A stretch of 64,000 nt of DNA from Microbacterium trichothecenolyticum (lineage in GTDB: Bacteria > Actinomycetota > Actinomycetes > Actinomycetales > Microbacteriaceae), in NCBI RefSeq assembly GCF_000956465.1, contig NZ_JYJA01000026.1, positions 1-64,000 on the forward strand. Reading direction: 5' to 3'. The notes beneath the pieces are model-generated. The model searched no databases, was not told the DNA's origin, and worked only from the letters and a program-made list of their open reading frames with translations. The translations under genes were made by a program, and so were the position numbers. Below, piece by piece: positions 1-8,350 of the stretch (positions are counted from its first letter, which is position 1; every line of letters begins with the position of its first letter).

Positions 1-86
1 CGCGTACAACGTGGCCGCGATCCCGTTGGCGGCGCTGGGCCTGTTGAACCCTATGATCGCCGGAGCGGCGATGGCGTTCTCGAGCG
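1..86. repeat. 86-bp inverted copy of the copA 3' region
   Basis: Bases 1-86 are identical to the reverse complement of 4068-4153, inside copA. Identity stops at base 87, though positions 91-99 still match in register after three mismatches. The copy sits exactly at the window edge and joins the Hsp70-like gene to antisense copA sequence. A chimeric contig end is the simplest explanation; a real inverted duplication is possible. Confidence 0.9.
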
Positions 87-1767
87 GATCCGTGGTGGGA
101 TCCGCCGCCGGATCGGTCTGCGGGTCCGTCGCCGTGTCGCTCCCCGTCTGTGTCGAGGGCTTGGACGGCGTGCCGGTCGAATCCGTCTTCGGCGACGCCG
201 ACTCCGGTGCCGCGGTCTCCGCCCGGCGAGCCTCGGTCGCCCGCTCCGCCACGCGAAGCCGCGGGTTGGGTGTCACGCTGGGCGGCGGCGCAGCCTTCTT
301 GTCGGGCGGGACGGGAGTCGCTGTCGGGGGAGCGGGCCCCGATTCGGCCGCCGCGGCCGGCGCTTCGCCGAGGGCCACGCCCAGCCACTCGCCGAATGAC
401 GCCGTCTGCGCCTCGTCGGCCGGGAGCGTGCCGTTGCCGAGCCCGGTGGCGCTGGCCAGCACGATGCCGCTCGCGAGCACGATCGACCCGCCGGCCAGAG
501 CCGCCGCGGTAGGCACACGCCGGATCCAACGCCGGCGGCCGGCGCGGGTGCGCTCGTCCGGGAACCCGGATGCCGCGACTTCCGCGTCGGTGGCCGGTGA
601 GAGGCCGAGGGCATCGGCCGGCGCGGTGACCGCGGCAGCAGCCACTCCCGCGCCGAACACCGCCGCAGTCCCGGCGGGCGCACGGTGAGCGTGCCCGCCG
701 GCGACGATGCGGGCGGCGCCGAGCGCCACGATGGCTTTGGGATCGGCATCCACCGCGATCGGGGCATCGAGGCGGTCCGACAGCAGCTGCGCGACGCGCG
801 GGATGCGCGAGGAGCCGCCGGTGAGCAGGATCGCGTCCAGGCGCGCGCCGATGTCGTTGGTCTCGAGCAGCGAATGCAGCACGTCGATGGTGCGCTCGAT
901 CCCCGGTTCGATGAGAGCCTCGAACTCGGCTCGCGTGATGCGCACGGTCGTTCCCGCGCCACCCAGGAAGACCGGGATGGCGGCCTCGGAGTCGAACGAG
1001 AGCGCCTCCTTTGCTTCGACGCACTCGCGTCGCAGCGCCGCGAGCGCGACGCGCGCCTCGGGATCGGCAGCGAGGTCCGCCGTCGAGAGGCCGGCGGCGG
1101 CGATCGTATGGCGCACCACGAGATCGTCGAAGTCCGCGCCCCCGAAGTCGGGGATGCCCGCCGGCGATCCGATGATCTGCAGCGTGCCGTCCGGCGCGGC
1201 GCCCACCAGCGCCGCATCGAAGGTGCCGCCGCCCAGGTCGTACACCGCCAGCACGCGGTCGCCGTCGAGCGCGGACGTGGCGTGGTAGTGCCACGCCGCC
1301 GCGACCGGCTCGGCGACGAGCGTCACCGGGCACGACACCTCGGCGGCCAGGGCGGCCACGACGAGGCTGCGGCGGTAGTCGCCCCACGTCACCGGGACGG
1401 TGGCGACGATCGCGTCGGGGTGGCGCCCTTCGCGTTCGGCGACGGCCTCGACCACCCACGCCACCATGCCTGCGAACAGCTCTTCGGTCGCGAGCCGGCG
1501 GCCGGCGACCACCACCGGCACGTCGTCGCCGATCCGGCGCTTGAACTCGCGCACGAGCCGTTCGGGCTGTGCGAGCCCGCGTCTCTCAGCAGCCTCGCCG
1601 TACAGCAGGGTGTCGTCGGCGACGAACACCGCCGTCGGCGCGCTGTCCGCTTGTCGCCCCAGCGCGAACCGCGCCGTCTCGACGTTTCCTTCTGCATCTG
1701 TCATCGCTGTGGATGCGGCAGTCCTACTGGTGCCGATGTCCACAGCGAGCGTGAAACTCTTCGTCAT
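1..1767 (-). CDS. Hsp70-family ATPase-like membrane protein (3' end truncated)
   Basis: This is an Hsp70/actin-fold ATPase-like protein; 589 codons are visible and the frame stays open to the window edge. The nucleotide-binding fold is clear: a first phosphate loop VDIGTSRTA near residue 9, a second phosphate loop DLGGGTFD near 176 and the adenosine motif LTGGSSRIP near 312. No DnaK-like substrate-binding domain follows. Instead there is a basic stretch, one hydrophobic helix (about 418-440) and a Pro/Thr/Asp-rich tail with TDP repeats, so the protein is probably anchored in the membrane with its ATPase inside and its tail outside. The last 28 codons are antisense copA sequence (bases 1-86) and are unlikely to be the true C-terminus. 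Start: ATG at 1767, just before the TLAVDIGTS strand. Function unknown; not the housekeeping DnaK. Confidence 0.8.
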   Translation of the reverse strand, partial: MTKSFTLAVDIGTSRTAASTAMTDAEGNVETARFALGRQADSAPTAVFVADDTLLYGEAAERRGLAQPERLVREFKRRIGDDVPVVVAGRRLATEELFAGMVAWVVEAVAEREGRHPDAIVATVPVTWGDYRRSLVVAALAAEVSCPVTLVAEPVAAAWHYHATSALDGDRVLAVYDLGGGTFDAALVGAAPDGTLQIIGSPAGIPDFGGADFDDLVVRHTIAAAGLSTADLAADPEARVALAALRRECVEAKEALSFDSEAAIPVFLGGAGTTVRITRAEFEALIEPGIERTIDVLHSLLETNDIGARLDAILLTGGSSRIPRVAQLLSDRLDAPIAVDADPKAIVALGAARIVAGGHAHRAPAGTAAVFGAGVAAAAVTAPADALGLSPATDAEVAASGFPDERTRAGRRRWIRRVPTAAALAGGSIVLASGIVLASATGLGNGTLPADEAQTASFGEWLGVALGEAPAAAAESGPAPPTATPVPPDKKAAPPPSVTPNPRLRVAERATEARRAETAAPESASPKTDSTGTPSKPSTQTGSDTATDPQTDPAADPTTDPLENAIAAPAIIGFNRPSAANGIAATLYA

Positions 1768-1957
1768 CGCCCGAAAATCCCCAGGTTCAGGACACAACCC
1801 CCGATGACGTCAGGTCTACCACCAAGACTCACGTTTTGCGAGAGGGGGTTGCGTTCCGTGGCCATGTCTCCAGGAGCCGCCGGGTGGGCGGGCTGATACA
1901 TCGGGGTCGGATCTGTCCGGTCGCGCTCGGGCTCAGGCGGAGCGTGCATGACATGCA

Positions 1958-1984
1958 TTGGCACTCACGTTGCATGAGTGCCAG
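1958..1984 (+). promoter_or_regulatory. Upstream CIRCE-like element (HrcA operator)
   Basis: The inverted repeat TTGGCACTC-N9-GAGTGCCAG differs from the CIRCE consensus (TTAGCACTC-N9-GAGTGCTAA) at three outer positions and keeps the exact 9-nt spacer. It overlaps a possible -35 (TTGCAT, 1970-1975) placed 18 nt before a possible -10 (TAGACT, 1994-1999). HrcA binding here would block polymerase; this is inference. Confidence 0.75.
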
Positions 1985-2003
1985 CCGGTTGCCTAGACTG
2001 ACG

Positions 2004-2030
2004 TAAGCACTCTCAACGTCAGAGTGCTAA
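2004..2030 (+). promoter_or_regulatory. CIRCE element upstream of groES
   Basis: TAAGCACTC-N9-GAGTGCTAA is a near-perfect CIRCE, the operator of the HrcA heat-shock repressor. It covers the expected transcription start of groES and lies 34 bp before its start codon. With the upstream copy it forms a tandem pair whose centres are 46 bp apart. Confidence 0.92.
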
Positions 2031-2063
2031 CGAGTCTTAGTCTCAAGAAAGAAGAGGTAGACC

Positions 2064-2360
2064 GTGTCGGTTTCCATCAAGCCGCTCGAGGACCGCATCG
2101 TCATCAAGCAGGTCGAGGCCGAGCAGACCACGTCCAGCGGTCTGGTCATCCCCGACACCGCCAAGGAGAAGCCCCAGGAGGGCGAGGTCGTGGCGGTGGG
2201 CCCGGGTCGTATCGACGACAACGGCAACCGCATCCCGCTCGACGTCGCCGTCGGCGACCGCGTGATCTACAGCAAGTACGGCGGGACCGAGGTCAAGTTC
2301 GGCGGCGACGAGTTCCTCGTCCTGTCGGCTCGCGACGTCCTCGCGGTCGTCGTTCGCTGA
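2064..2360 (+). CDS. groES: Co-chaperonin GroES (Hsp10)
   Basis: GroES is the 10-kDa lid of the GroEL chaperonin, acting in the cytoplasm. The 98-residue product has the family length, the N-terminal [11 protein letters not shown] strand, the mobile-loop region near residues 20-30 (TSSGLVIPD) and the C-terminal [11 protein letters not shown] strand. It starts at GTG 2064 behind the purine-rich sequence AAGAAGAGG. Two CIRCE elements upstream indicate HrcA repression. groEL does not follow; a hairpin terminator and then an unrelated permease come next, so groES is monocistronic here and groEL must lie elsewhere, a common arrangement in actinobacteria. Confidence 0.97.
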   Translation: MSVSIKPLEDRIVIKQVEAEQTTSSGLVIPDTAKEKPQEGEVVAVGPGRIDDNGNRIPLDVAVGDRVIYSKYGGTEVKFGGDEFLVLSARDVLAVVVR

Positions 2361-2383
2361 GTTCTCGCGCACCACGCGCACCC

Positions 2384-2419
2384 CGAAAGGGTCGGATGCT
2401 TCGGCATCCGGCTCTTTCG
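2384..2419 (+). terminator. Hairpin terminator after groES
   Basis: The outer arms CGAAAG/CTTTCG and inner arms GGATGC/GCATCC enclose a TTCG tetraloop, 24 bp after the groES stop. The run following the stem is only weakly T-rich. Confidence 0.7.
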
Positions 2420-2442
2420 TCGTCTGCGTGCACGACACGATG

Positions 2443-2506
2443 TGCTCCGCGGTCACGAAGGGTGGGAGCCGATGGCCCGCAACGCACCAGAAGTGACTGC
2501 GGAGCA
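2443..2506. repeat. 64-bp palindromic dispersed element, copy 1
   Basis: Arms TGCTCCGCGGTCAC (2443-2456) and GTGACTGCGGAGCA (2493-2506) pair over 14 bp with a single G-T pair. Nearly the same arms at almost the same total length occur at 43988-44050 inside an M20 hydrolase gene. The short open frame from 2472 that crosses it has no other support as a gene. Confidence 0.75.
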
Positions 2507-2641
2507 GCGAGGCGATGCGAGGGGAGGGGAGGAGCGGGTCGTCCGACGGTGGCAGGAATGACACCACGGATGACGGAGAACGGATGCTGGGACCCTTCGG
2601 CTGCGGAGCGCGCCCCGGTGGGCCGGGCGTAGGCTGACGCA

Positions 2642-3658
2642 GTGAGTCACGAGCAGTCTTCGCTTCCCGGTCGCGACGTGGTGGACGGGCTCGACGATTC
2701 GACGGCGCTCGACCTGGGCGTCACCACCGGCACCCGCAGGGTCGTGTCCGACACCGTCGAAGCCCGGGAACGCCGGCTCGGCGGGGTCTTCACGTTCTCC
2801 GCGTACCTGCTGTGGGGCTTCCTCCCGCTGTACTTCCTGCTCCTGGCGCCCACCGGTCCGTGGGAGATCGTGGCGTGGCGCATCCTGCTGTCGCTCGTCT
2901 TCTGCGCGCTGCTGCTCACGGTGACCCGCACGTGGCCGCGGCTTGCGGCGATCTTCCGGCAGCCGAGGGTGCTCGGCCTCACCGTGATCGCGGGCTTGCT
3001 GATCTACGTCAACTGGCAGGTGTTCATCTACGGGGCCTTGAACGGCCACGTGATCGAGACCAGCCTGGGCTACTTCATCAACCCGATCGCGACGGTGCTG
3101 CTCGCCGTGCTCGTGCTGCGCGAGCGCCTGCGGCCGACGCAGTGGGTCGCCATCGGCATCGCGGCGGCGGCGGTCGCCGTGATCGTGATCGGGTATGGCG
3201 CCTTCCCGTGGATCGCGCTCACGCTCGCGGCATCCTTCGGCGTCTACGGCCTCGTGAAGAAGAAGGTCGGGCCGTCGGTCGACGCCGTGAGCGGCCTGAC
3301 TCTCGAGACGCTGTGGCTCACCCCGATCGCGGTGGTGGTGCTCGTGATCGTCGGCGCGACCGAGGGGCTCACGATGGGGGCGGACGGCTGGCAGCACACC
3401 GTGCTGCTCAGCCTGACGGGTGTCATCACCGCGGTGCCGCTGCTGCTCTTCGCCGCGGGCGCGCGCCGCGTCTCGCTCACGACCATCGGGCTGCTGCAGT
3501 TCGTCGCGCCGGTCCTGCAGTTCCTCGTGGGCTGGCTCCTGCTCGGCGAGCCGATGCCCCTCGAGCGCTGGATCGGCTTCGGTCTCGTGTGGGTGGCGCT
3601 CGTCGTCCTCACGGTCGATTCGCTGATCCACGCCCGCCGCAGCCGCGTCGCGGCCTAG
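2642..3658 (+). CDS. rarD: RarD-type EamA-family permease
   Basis: This is a ten-helix inner-membrane transporter of the drug/metabolite (EamA) superfamily, closest in pattern to RarD. The first membrane segment (FTFSAYLLWGFLPLYF) begins near residue 50, followed by the RarD-like WEIVAWRILLS stretch, and hydrophobic helices alternate to residue about 330. The 338-residue length is somewhat above the usual 290-310 because of a 40-residue hydrophilic N-terminus. GTG 2642 lies 6 nt after a TAGGCT -10 box (2630-2635), so the mRNA is probably leaderless and the long N-terminus real. The substrate is unknown; the family's chloramphenicol-sensitive name does not establish one. It converges on csoR with only 3 bp between the stops. 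Confidence 0.88.
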   Translation: MSHEQSSLPGRDVVDGLDDSTALDLGVTTGTRRVVSDTVEARERRLGGVFTFSAYLLWGFLPLYFLLLAPTGPWEIVAWRILLSLVFCALLLTVTRTWPRLAAIFRQPRVLGLTVIAGLLIYVNWQVFIYGALNGHVIETSLGYFINPIATVLLAVLVLRERLRPTQWVAIGIAAAAVAVIVIGYGAFPWIALTLAASFGVYGLVKKKVGPSVDAVSGLTLETLWLTPIAVVVLVIVGATEGLTMGADGWQHTVLLSLTGVITAVPLLLFAAGARRVSLTTIGLLQFVAPVLQFLVGWLLLGEPMPLERWIGFGLVWVALVVLTVDSLIHARRSRVAA

Positions 3659-3661
3659 CGC

Positions 3662-3991
3662 TCAGCGCACCAGGCGGGCGATGGCCTGCGTGGCCTCGGT
3701 GATCTTCGCGTCGGCCTCGGCGCCGCCCAGGCGCGCGGCATCCACCACGCAGTGGCGCAGGTGGTCATCCAGCAGACCCACGGCGACGGCTTCCAGCGCG
3801 GAGGTCAGCGCGCTGATCTGCGTGAGGATGTCGATGCAGTACTTCTCGTCCTCGACCATCTTGTGGATGCCGCGCGCCTGCCCCTCGATGCGCTTGAGGC
3901 GATTGAGGTACTTGTCCTTGTCGGTGATGTAGCCGTGGTGGGAGTGCTCGGAGGAGTCGGAGTGCGCGTGCTCGAGGGTGGTGTCGGTCAT
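3662..3991 (-). CDS. csoR: Copper-sensing repressor CsoR
   Basis: CsoR is a small all-helical tetrameric repressor that leaves DNA when it binds Cu(I). The 109-residue protein has a His-rich N-terminal tail (HAHSDSSEHSHH) and then the family core beginning YLNRLKRIEGQARGI. The Cu(I) ligand pattern is intact: Cys in YCIDI, then His and Cys in the DHLRHC stretch of the second helix. It is the last gene of copZ-copA-csoR, starting 11 bp after the copA stop at ATG 3991. Its likely targets are the two ATACCC/GGGTAT palindromes upstream of copZ, giving autoregulation of the whole operon. Confidence 0.93.
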   Translation of the reverse strand: MTDTTLEHAHSDSSEHSHHGYITDKDKYLNRLKRIEGQARGIHKMVEDEKYCIDILTQISALTSALEAVAVGLLDDHLRHCVVDAARLGGAEADAKITEATQAIARLVR

Positions 3992-4002
3992 GTCGGGCTC
4001 CT

Positions 4003-6297
4003 TCAACGGTGAGCGGTCGAGAGGCTGCGGAAGCGGCGCAGGCGCAGGCTGTTGCCCACCACGAAGACGCTCGAGAACGCCATCGCCGCTCCGGCGATCA
4101 TAGGGTTCAACAGGCCCAGCGCCGCCAACGGGATCGCGGCCACGTTGTACGCGAAGGCCCAGAACAGGTTGACCTTGATCGTGCCGAGGGTGGCCCGCGA
4201 GAGGCGGATCGCGTCGGAAGCGCTGCGCAGATCGCCGCGGACCAGGGTGATGTCGGAGGCCTCGATCGCAGCATCCGTCCCGGTTCCCATCGCGAGGCCG
4301 AGGTCGGCCTGCGCGAGGGCGGCGGCGTCGTTCACGCCGTCGCCGACCATCGCGACGGCGCGGCCCTCGCCCTGGAGCTCGGTGACGACGGCGACCTTGT
4401 CCTGCGGGAGCACTTCGGCGATCACGCGCTCGATGCCGACCTCGTCGGCGACGGCCTGTGCCACGGCGGCGTTGTCGCCGGTGAGGAGCACCGGCACGAG
4501 GCCGAGGGCCTTGAGCTGCCTCACCGCCTCGCGGCTGGTGGGCTTGACCTGGTCGGCGACGACGAGGAGGCCGTGCACCGCGCCGTCCCACGCGGCGAGC
4601 ACCGGGGTTCGGCCGAGCGCCTCGGCCGCGGCTTTCGCGACGGCGAGGTCGTCGGGGAGGGTCAGCGCCCAGTCGGCGACCAGGGCGTCGCGGCCGACGA
4701 GCACCGCGTGCCCCTCGACGACGCCCGTGACGCCCTTGCCGGGAACGTTCTGGAACGACTCGACGTGGGGGAGGTCTCCGGCCTCGGCGGTCGCGGCACG
4801 GGCGATCGCCTGCGCGATGGGGTGCTCGGAGGCGTGCTCCAGGGCACCCGCGAGACGCAGCAGCTCGGCGCGGGCCGCGGACGCCTGGTTCGTGTGCGGG
4901 TCGGCGGATCCGGTGATCACGACGTCGATGAGCGACATGCGTCCGGTGGTGACGGTGCCGGTCTTGTCGAGCACGACCGTGTCGACCGTGCGCGTGGACT
5001 CGAGCACCTCGGGACCCTTGATGAGGATGCCGAGCTGCGCGCCGCGGCCGGTGCCGACGAGCAGCGCGGTGGGGGTCGCGAGCCCCAGCGCGCACGGGCA
5101 GGCGATGATGAGCACGGCGACGGCCGCGGTGAAGGCCATGGAAGCCGGGGCGCCGATGAGGAGCCAGGCCACCAGCGTGCCGAGGGAGATCAGCAGCACG
5201 ATCGGGACGAACACGCCGGAGATGCGATCGGCCAGGCGCTGCACCTGGGCCTTGCCCGACTGGGCGTCCTCGACGAGCCGCGCCATCTGCGCGAGCTGAG
5301 TGTCCTCGCCCACGCGCGTCGCGCGCACCACGAGACGGCCGCCCGCGTTGACGGTGGCGCCGACGACCGCATCGCCGGGGGAGACCTCCACGGGGACCGA
5401 TTCGCCCGTCACCATCGAGGCGTCGACGGCGGAGGTCCCGGAGGTCACGACGCCGTCGGTGGCGATCTTCTCGCCGGGCCGCACGACGAACTCCTCGCCG
5501 ACGCGGAGGTCGGCGACCGGCACGCGCACCTCGGCGGCACCGTCGCCCGAGGGGCGCAGGACGGCGACGTCCTTCGCGCCGATCTCGAGCAGGGCCCTCA
5601 GCGCAGCTCCCGCGCGGCGCTTCGACCGCTGCTCGAAGTACCGGCCCGCGAGCACGAACGTCGTGACGCCGGAGGCGACTTCGAGGTAGATGTCGCCCGC
5701 GCCGCCCTGCGGGGTGGCCGACCACTCGAAGGTGTGCGTCATCCCCGGCATGCCCGCGTGCCCGAAGAACAGCGCGTACAGCGACCACAGGAACGCCGCA
5801 GAGACGCCGAGCGAGATCAGCGTGTCCATCGTGGCCGCACCGTGGCGCAGGTTGATCCAGGCGGCGCGGTGGAACGGCCACGCGCCCCACACGACCACCG
5901 GCGCCGCGAGCGCCAGCGACGCCCACTGCCAGTAGGTGAACTGCAGCGCCGGGATCATCGCCAGGAGGATCACCGGCGCCGACAGCACGATCGATCCGAT
6001 GAGCCGTTGCCGCAGGCTGGTGAGCTCGGGGTCTGCGGCCTCTTCAGCGGAGAGCTCGGTCGCCGGCGGTGCGGGCAGCGCAGCCGTGTACCCGGTCTTC
6101 TCGACCTCCTGGATGAGCGCCTGCGGGTCGAGTTCTGCGGGAGCGGTGACGAACGCCTTCTCGGTGGCGTAGTTGACGGATGCCTCGACCCCGTCGATCC
6201 GGTTCAGCCGCTTCTCGATCCGCGCGGCGCACGACGCGCACGTCATCCCGCCGATCTCGAGTTCGAACCGGGCGGCAGGGATCGAGGGCTCGCTCAT
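4003..6297 (-). CDS. copA: Copper-exporting P1B-type ATPase CopA
   Basis: This ATP-driven Cu(I) efflux pump of the inner membrane has 764 residues, normal for the family. One N-terminal heavy-metal domain carries GMTCASC near residue 17. The transmembrane metal site CPC lies near residue 397, the phosphorylation site DKTGT near 442 and the [10 protein letters not shown] hinge near 650. The actuator motif TGES is also present. It overlaps copZ by 4 bp (ATGA) and is followed after 11 bp by csoR, so the three are translationally linked. Copper efflux and homeostasis is secure by family and context. A stretch of its 3' end (4068-4153) is repeated in inverted orientation at the window edge. Confidence 0.96.
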   Translation of the reverse strand: MSEPSIPAARFELEIGGMTCASCAARIEKRLNRIDGVEASVNYATEKAFVTAPAELDPQALIQEVEKTGYTAALPAPPATELSAEEAADPELTSLRQRLIGSIVLSAPVILLAMIPALQFTYWQWASLALAAPVVVWGAWPFHRAAWINLRHGAATMDTLISLGVSAAFLWSLYALFFGHAGMPGMTHTFEWSATPQGGAGDIYLEVASGVTTFVLAGRYFEQRSKRRAGAALRALLEIGAKDVAVLRPSGDGAAEVRVPVADLRVGEEFVVRPGEKIATDGVVTSGTSAVDASMVTGESVPVEVSPGDAVVGATVNAGGRLVVRATRVGEDTQLAQMARLVEDAQSGKAQVQRLADRISGVFVPIVLLISLGTLVAWLLIGAPASMAFTAAVAVLIIACPCALGLATPTALLVGTGRGAQLGILIKGPEVLESTRTVDTVVLDKTGTVTTGRMSLIDVVITGSADPHTNQASAARAELLRLAGALEHASEHPIAQAIARAATAEAGDLPHVESFQNVPGKGVTGVVEGHAVLVGRDALVADWALTLPDDLAVAKAAAEALGRTPVLAAWDGAVHGLLVVADQVKPTSREAVRQLKALGLVPVLLTGDNAAVAQAVADEVGIERVIAEVLPQDKVAVVTELQGEGRAVAMVGDGVNDAAALAQADLGLAMGTGTDAAIEASDITLVRGDLRSASDAIRLSRATLGTIKVNLFWAFAYNVAAIPLAALGLLNPMIAGAAMAFSSVFVVGNSLRLRRFRSLSTAHR

Positions 6298-6503
6298 GCG
6301 CGGACGGCGCTGTAGCCGGCCTCGTCGACGGCCGCGATGACGGCGTCGTCAGCGAGCTCGGCGGCGGAGACGATCTTCAGCGTGCCGGCGGCCGCGCTCA
6401 CCTGGACGTCCTGGACGCCCTCGAGCTTGGACACCTCGCCGCGCACGGACGCCTCGCAGTGCCCGCAGCTCATTCCCGTCACCGTGTACTCGGCCTCAGC
6501 CAT
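6294..6503 (-). CDS. copZ: CopZ-like heavy-metal-binding chaperone
   Basis: A 69-residue single HMA domain with the metal site GMSCGHC at residues 10-16 and the ferredoxin-like beta-alpha-beta-beta-alpha-beta length expected of CopZ/Atx1 proteins. It would carry Cu(I) in the cytoplasm to CopA, whose gene it overlaps by 4 bp. It is the first gene of the operon; ATG 6503 follows the SD-like AGGAGAAAT sequence, and two CsoR-type operators lie just upstream. Confidence 0.93.
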   Translation of the reverse strand: MAEAEYTVTGMSCGHCEASVRGEVSKLEGVQDVQVSAAAGTLKIVSAAELADDAVIAAVDEAGYSAVRA

Positions 6504-6527
6504 GATTTCTCCTCTGGGTCATGGGGG

Positions 6528-6544
6528 ATACCCCTCAGGGGTAC
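6528..6544 (-). promoter_or_regulatory. CsoR operator, proximal site
   Basis: ATACCCCTCAGGGGTAC is a G/C-tract palindrome (GTACCCC-TGA-GGGGTAT on the coding strand) of the type bound by CsoR. It lies 25 bp before the copZ start. Family knowledge plus position support it; binding is not shown. Confidence 0.8.
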
Positions 6545-6560
6545 CCGCTCGGTCCAGTGT

Positions 6561-6576
6561 ATACCCGCAAGGGGTA
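6561..6576 (-). promoter_or_regulatory. CsoR operator, distal site
   Basis: ATACCCGCAAGGGGTAT-type palindrome (ATACCC...GGGTAT), 57 bp upstream of the copZ start and next to a TATAC sequence that could be part of the -10. It forms a pair with the proximal site. The rest of the 6504-6811 interval (308 bp) holds no gene; it also carries the undefined promoter of the binding-protein gene at 6812. Confidence 0.75.
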
Positions 6577-6811
6577 TGGGAGGCCGGCGCCGGCAGCGGA
6601 ATCGGTTCCGGCGGTGCGCGCGAACGGGCCTGCGAGTTATCCACAGCGGAGGGACCCGGAGAGCGTCTGGAATTACGGTCCGATCACGGTTTTCAAGCTG
6701 TTACAGATCGTTAACGAAAGGCAACATTGGCGACGCTTGACGACGATTAGGTTTAGTGCACTGGGTCGGCGCCCGAGCCGTTCCCGTTGTAATCGCACAG
6801 CAAGGAGCAAC

Positions 6812-8092
6812 ATGAGCGTCTTCACCCGCTCGCGCACGACCACCGTCCTCGGTGGCATCGCGCTCATCGGCGCCAGCGCCCTCGTCCTCGCCGGTTGTTC
6901 CGGCGGCGGCGGTGGGAGCAGCGAGACCACTCCGCCCACGGAGGAGCGCGACCTCACCCTGAAGATCGGCACGATCCTGCCCCAGACGGGAACGCTCGCA
7001 TTCCTCGGCCCGCCCGAGGAGGCCGGCGTCGGCCTGGCGGCCGCCGACATCAATGACGCCGCCAAGGGCGTCACGATCCCCGACATCGTCTGGGGCGACT
7101 CCGGCGACACCGACAACAAGGCGTATGCCACCACCATCCAGAAGCTGATCTCCGAGAAGGTCTCGGCTGCGATCGGCGCCGCGTCCTCGGGTGTGACGAA
7201 GCTCTTCCTCGACGACGCGGTCGCGGCCGGAATCATCACGTTCTCCCCGGCGAACACGTCGCTGGACTTCACCACGTGGGACGACAACAACCTCTACTGG
7301 CGCACGGCTCCGGCCGACACGCTCCAGGGCGAGGTCCTCGGCAACCTCGTCGCCGAGGACGGTCACGAGAACGTCGCAGTCCTGTACCAGAACGACTCGT
7401 ACGGCACGGGCCTCAACAAGGTGTTCCAGGACACCTTCACGAGTTCGGGCGGCGAGATCGTCGCCGAGCAGTCCTACAACACCGGTGACACGAACTTCGA
7501 CGCGCAGATCTCCGCGATCCTCGCCTCCAACCCCGACGCCATCGCGCTGATCACGTTCGACGAGATCTACACGATCGGCCCGGCGCTCATCGCCGCGGGC
7601 TACCCCGCCGAGGACCTGTACCTCGTCGACGGCAACCTGAAGAACTTCGGTTCGGACGAGAAGTGGCCGGCCGGAGTGAGCATGGAGGGGGCGAAGGGCA
7701 CGACCCCCGCGGGTCCCGCTCCCGACACCGACTTCCAGGGACGCCTCAACGAGTGGTGGACCGGCGAGGGCAACCCCGAGCTGACCGACTTCTCGTACGC
7801 CAACGAGGCGTACGACGCCGTCGTGCTGCTCGCGCTCGCGTCGCTGGCCGCGAACTCCACCGATCCGGCCGACATCGCCGGCAAGCTGCAGGAAGTCTCG
7901 GGCGGCTCGGGTGACGGAGAGAAGTGCGACACCTTCGCCGACTGCGCCGACATCATCCTCGGCGGCGGCGTAGCGGACTACGACGGCTTCTCCGGTCCGA
8001 TCACGTTCGATGAGAACGGCGACCCGACCGAGGCCACCATCGGTGTCTTCCAGTACGGTGCCGACAACCTCTACACCCGCATCGACCTGTAA
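6812..8092 (+). CDS. Branched-chain amino-acid-type ABC substrate-binding lipoprotein
   Basis: A 426-residue extracytoplasmic binding protein of the LivJ/LivK (periplasmic-binding type 1) family. The signal peptide ends in a lipobox LVLAGC (Cys about residue 29) and a Gly/Ser linker. The mature part begins LKIGTILPQTGTL, the typical first strand of these proteins, and continues with the two-lobe pattern (VAVLYQNDSYGTG and YDAVVLLALA). ATG 6812 has a clear AAGGAG 5 nt upstream. A very strong terminator follows. The transporter genes livHMGF lie just downstream on the opposite strand, so the two transcripts converge yet very probably form one uptake system. Substrate could be branched-chain amino acids, amides or urea; sequence does not decide. 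Confidence 0.9.
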   Translation: MSVFTRSRTTTVLGGIALIGASALVLAGCSGGGGGSSETTPPTEERDLTLKIGTILPQTGTLAFLGPPEEAGVGLAAADINDAAKGVTIPDIVWGDSGDTDNKAYATTIQKLISEKVSAAIGAASSGVTKLFLDDAVAAGIITFSPANTSLDFTTWDDNNLYWRTAPADTLQGEVLGNLVAEDGHENVAVLYQNDSYGTGLNKVFQDTFTSSGGEIVAEQSYNTGDTNFDAQISAILASNPDAIALITFDEIYTIGPALIAAGYPAEDLYLVDGNLKNFGSDEKWPAGVSMEGAKGTTPAGPAPDTDFQGRLNEWWTGEGNPELTDFSYANEAYDAVVLLALASLAANSTDPADIAGKLQEVSGGSGDGEKCDTFADCADIILGGGVADYDGFSGPITFDENGDPTEATIGVFQYGADNLYTRIDL

Positions 8093-8103
8093 ACCAGACC
8101 GAC

Positions 8104-8139
8104 GCAACAGGGCCCCGGAGCGATCCGGGGCCCTGTTGC
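8104..8139 (+). terminator. Strong terminator after the binding-protein gene
   Basis: A perfect 16-bp stem (GCAACAGGGCCCCGGA and its complement) with a GCGA loop, 11 bp after the stop, followed by TTGCTC. Confidence 0.92.
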
Positions 8140-8292
8140 TTGCTCGGCCTGTGCTCTGCCTTCGCGGCGCCGGCCAGGCGTGCTCCGTACGCGGTGTCAC
8201 AAGCAGGACGCCCGCACACGTATGGAGGACGGCCGCAGCGATGAAGCAGTTATGAGGAGAACGCGCGCTCGGACAGCGCGTGCACAGATAAG

Positions 8293-8330
8293 AGGAGGGG
8301 ACCGGATGCCGCAGCATCCGGTCCCCTCCT
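8293..8330 (-). terminator. Terminator after livF
   Basis: A perfect 17-bp stem (AGGAGGGGACCGGATGC and complement) with a CGCA loop lies 20 bp past the livF stop on the minus strand and is followed there by CTTATCT. The 8140-8290 stretch between the two terminators holds nothing recognisable. Confidence 0.9.
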
Positions 8331-8350
8331 TCTCTATGTGGTGTGTCAGG

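Noticed and set aside
2472..2639. A small plus-strand frame of about 55 codons between groES and rarD
   Set aside because: It crosses a palindromic repeat, has no ribosome site and no recognisable product, and ends in the rarD promoter.
2361..2641. groEL expected after groES
   Set aside because: No GroEL-like frame is present anywhere in the window; a terminator follows groES.
4009..6315. A 768-codon open frame antisense to copA and similarly long frames opposite other genes
   Set aside because: High GC makes stops rare on the opposite strand. The translations are Arg/Ala/Gly/Asp-rich with no domain pattern, while the sense frames have complete families.
6700..6726. GlnR-like phased sequence GTTAC-N6-TTAAC before the binding-protein gene
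   Set aside because: Only the first half-site fits; the second and third match poorly on either strand.
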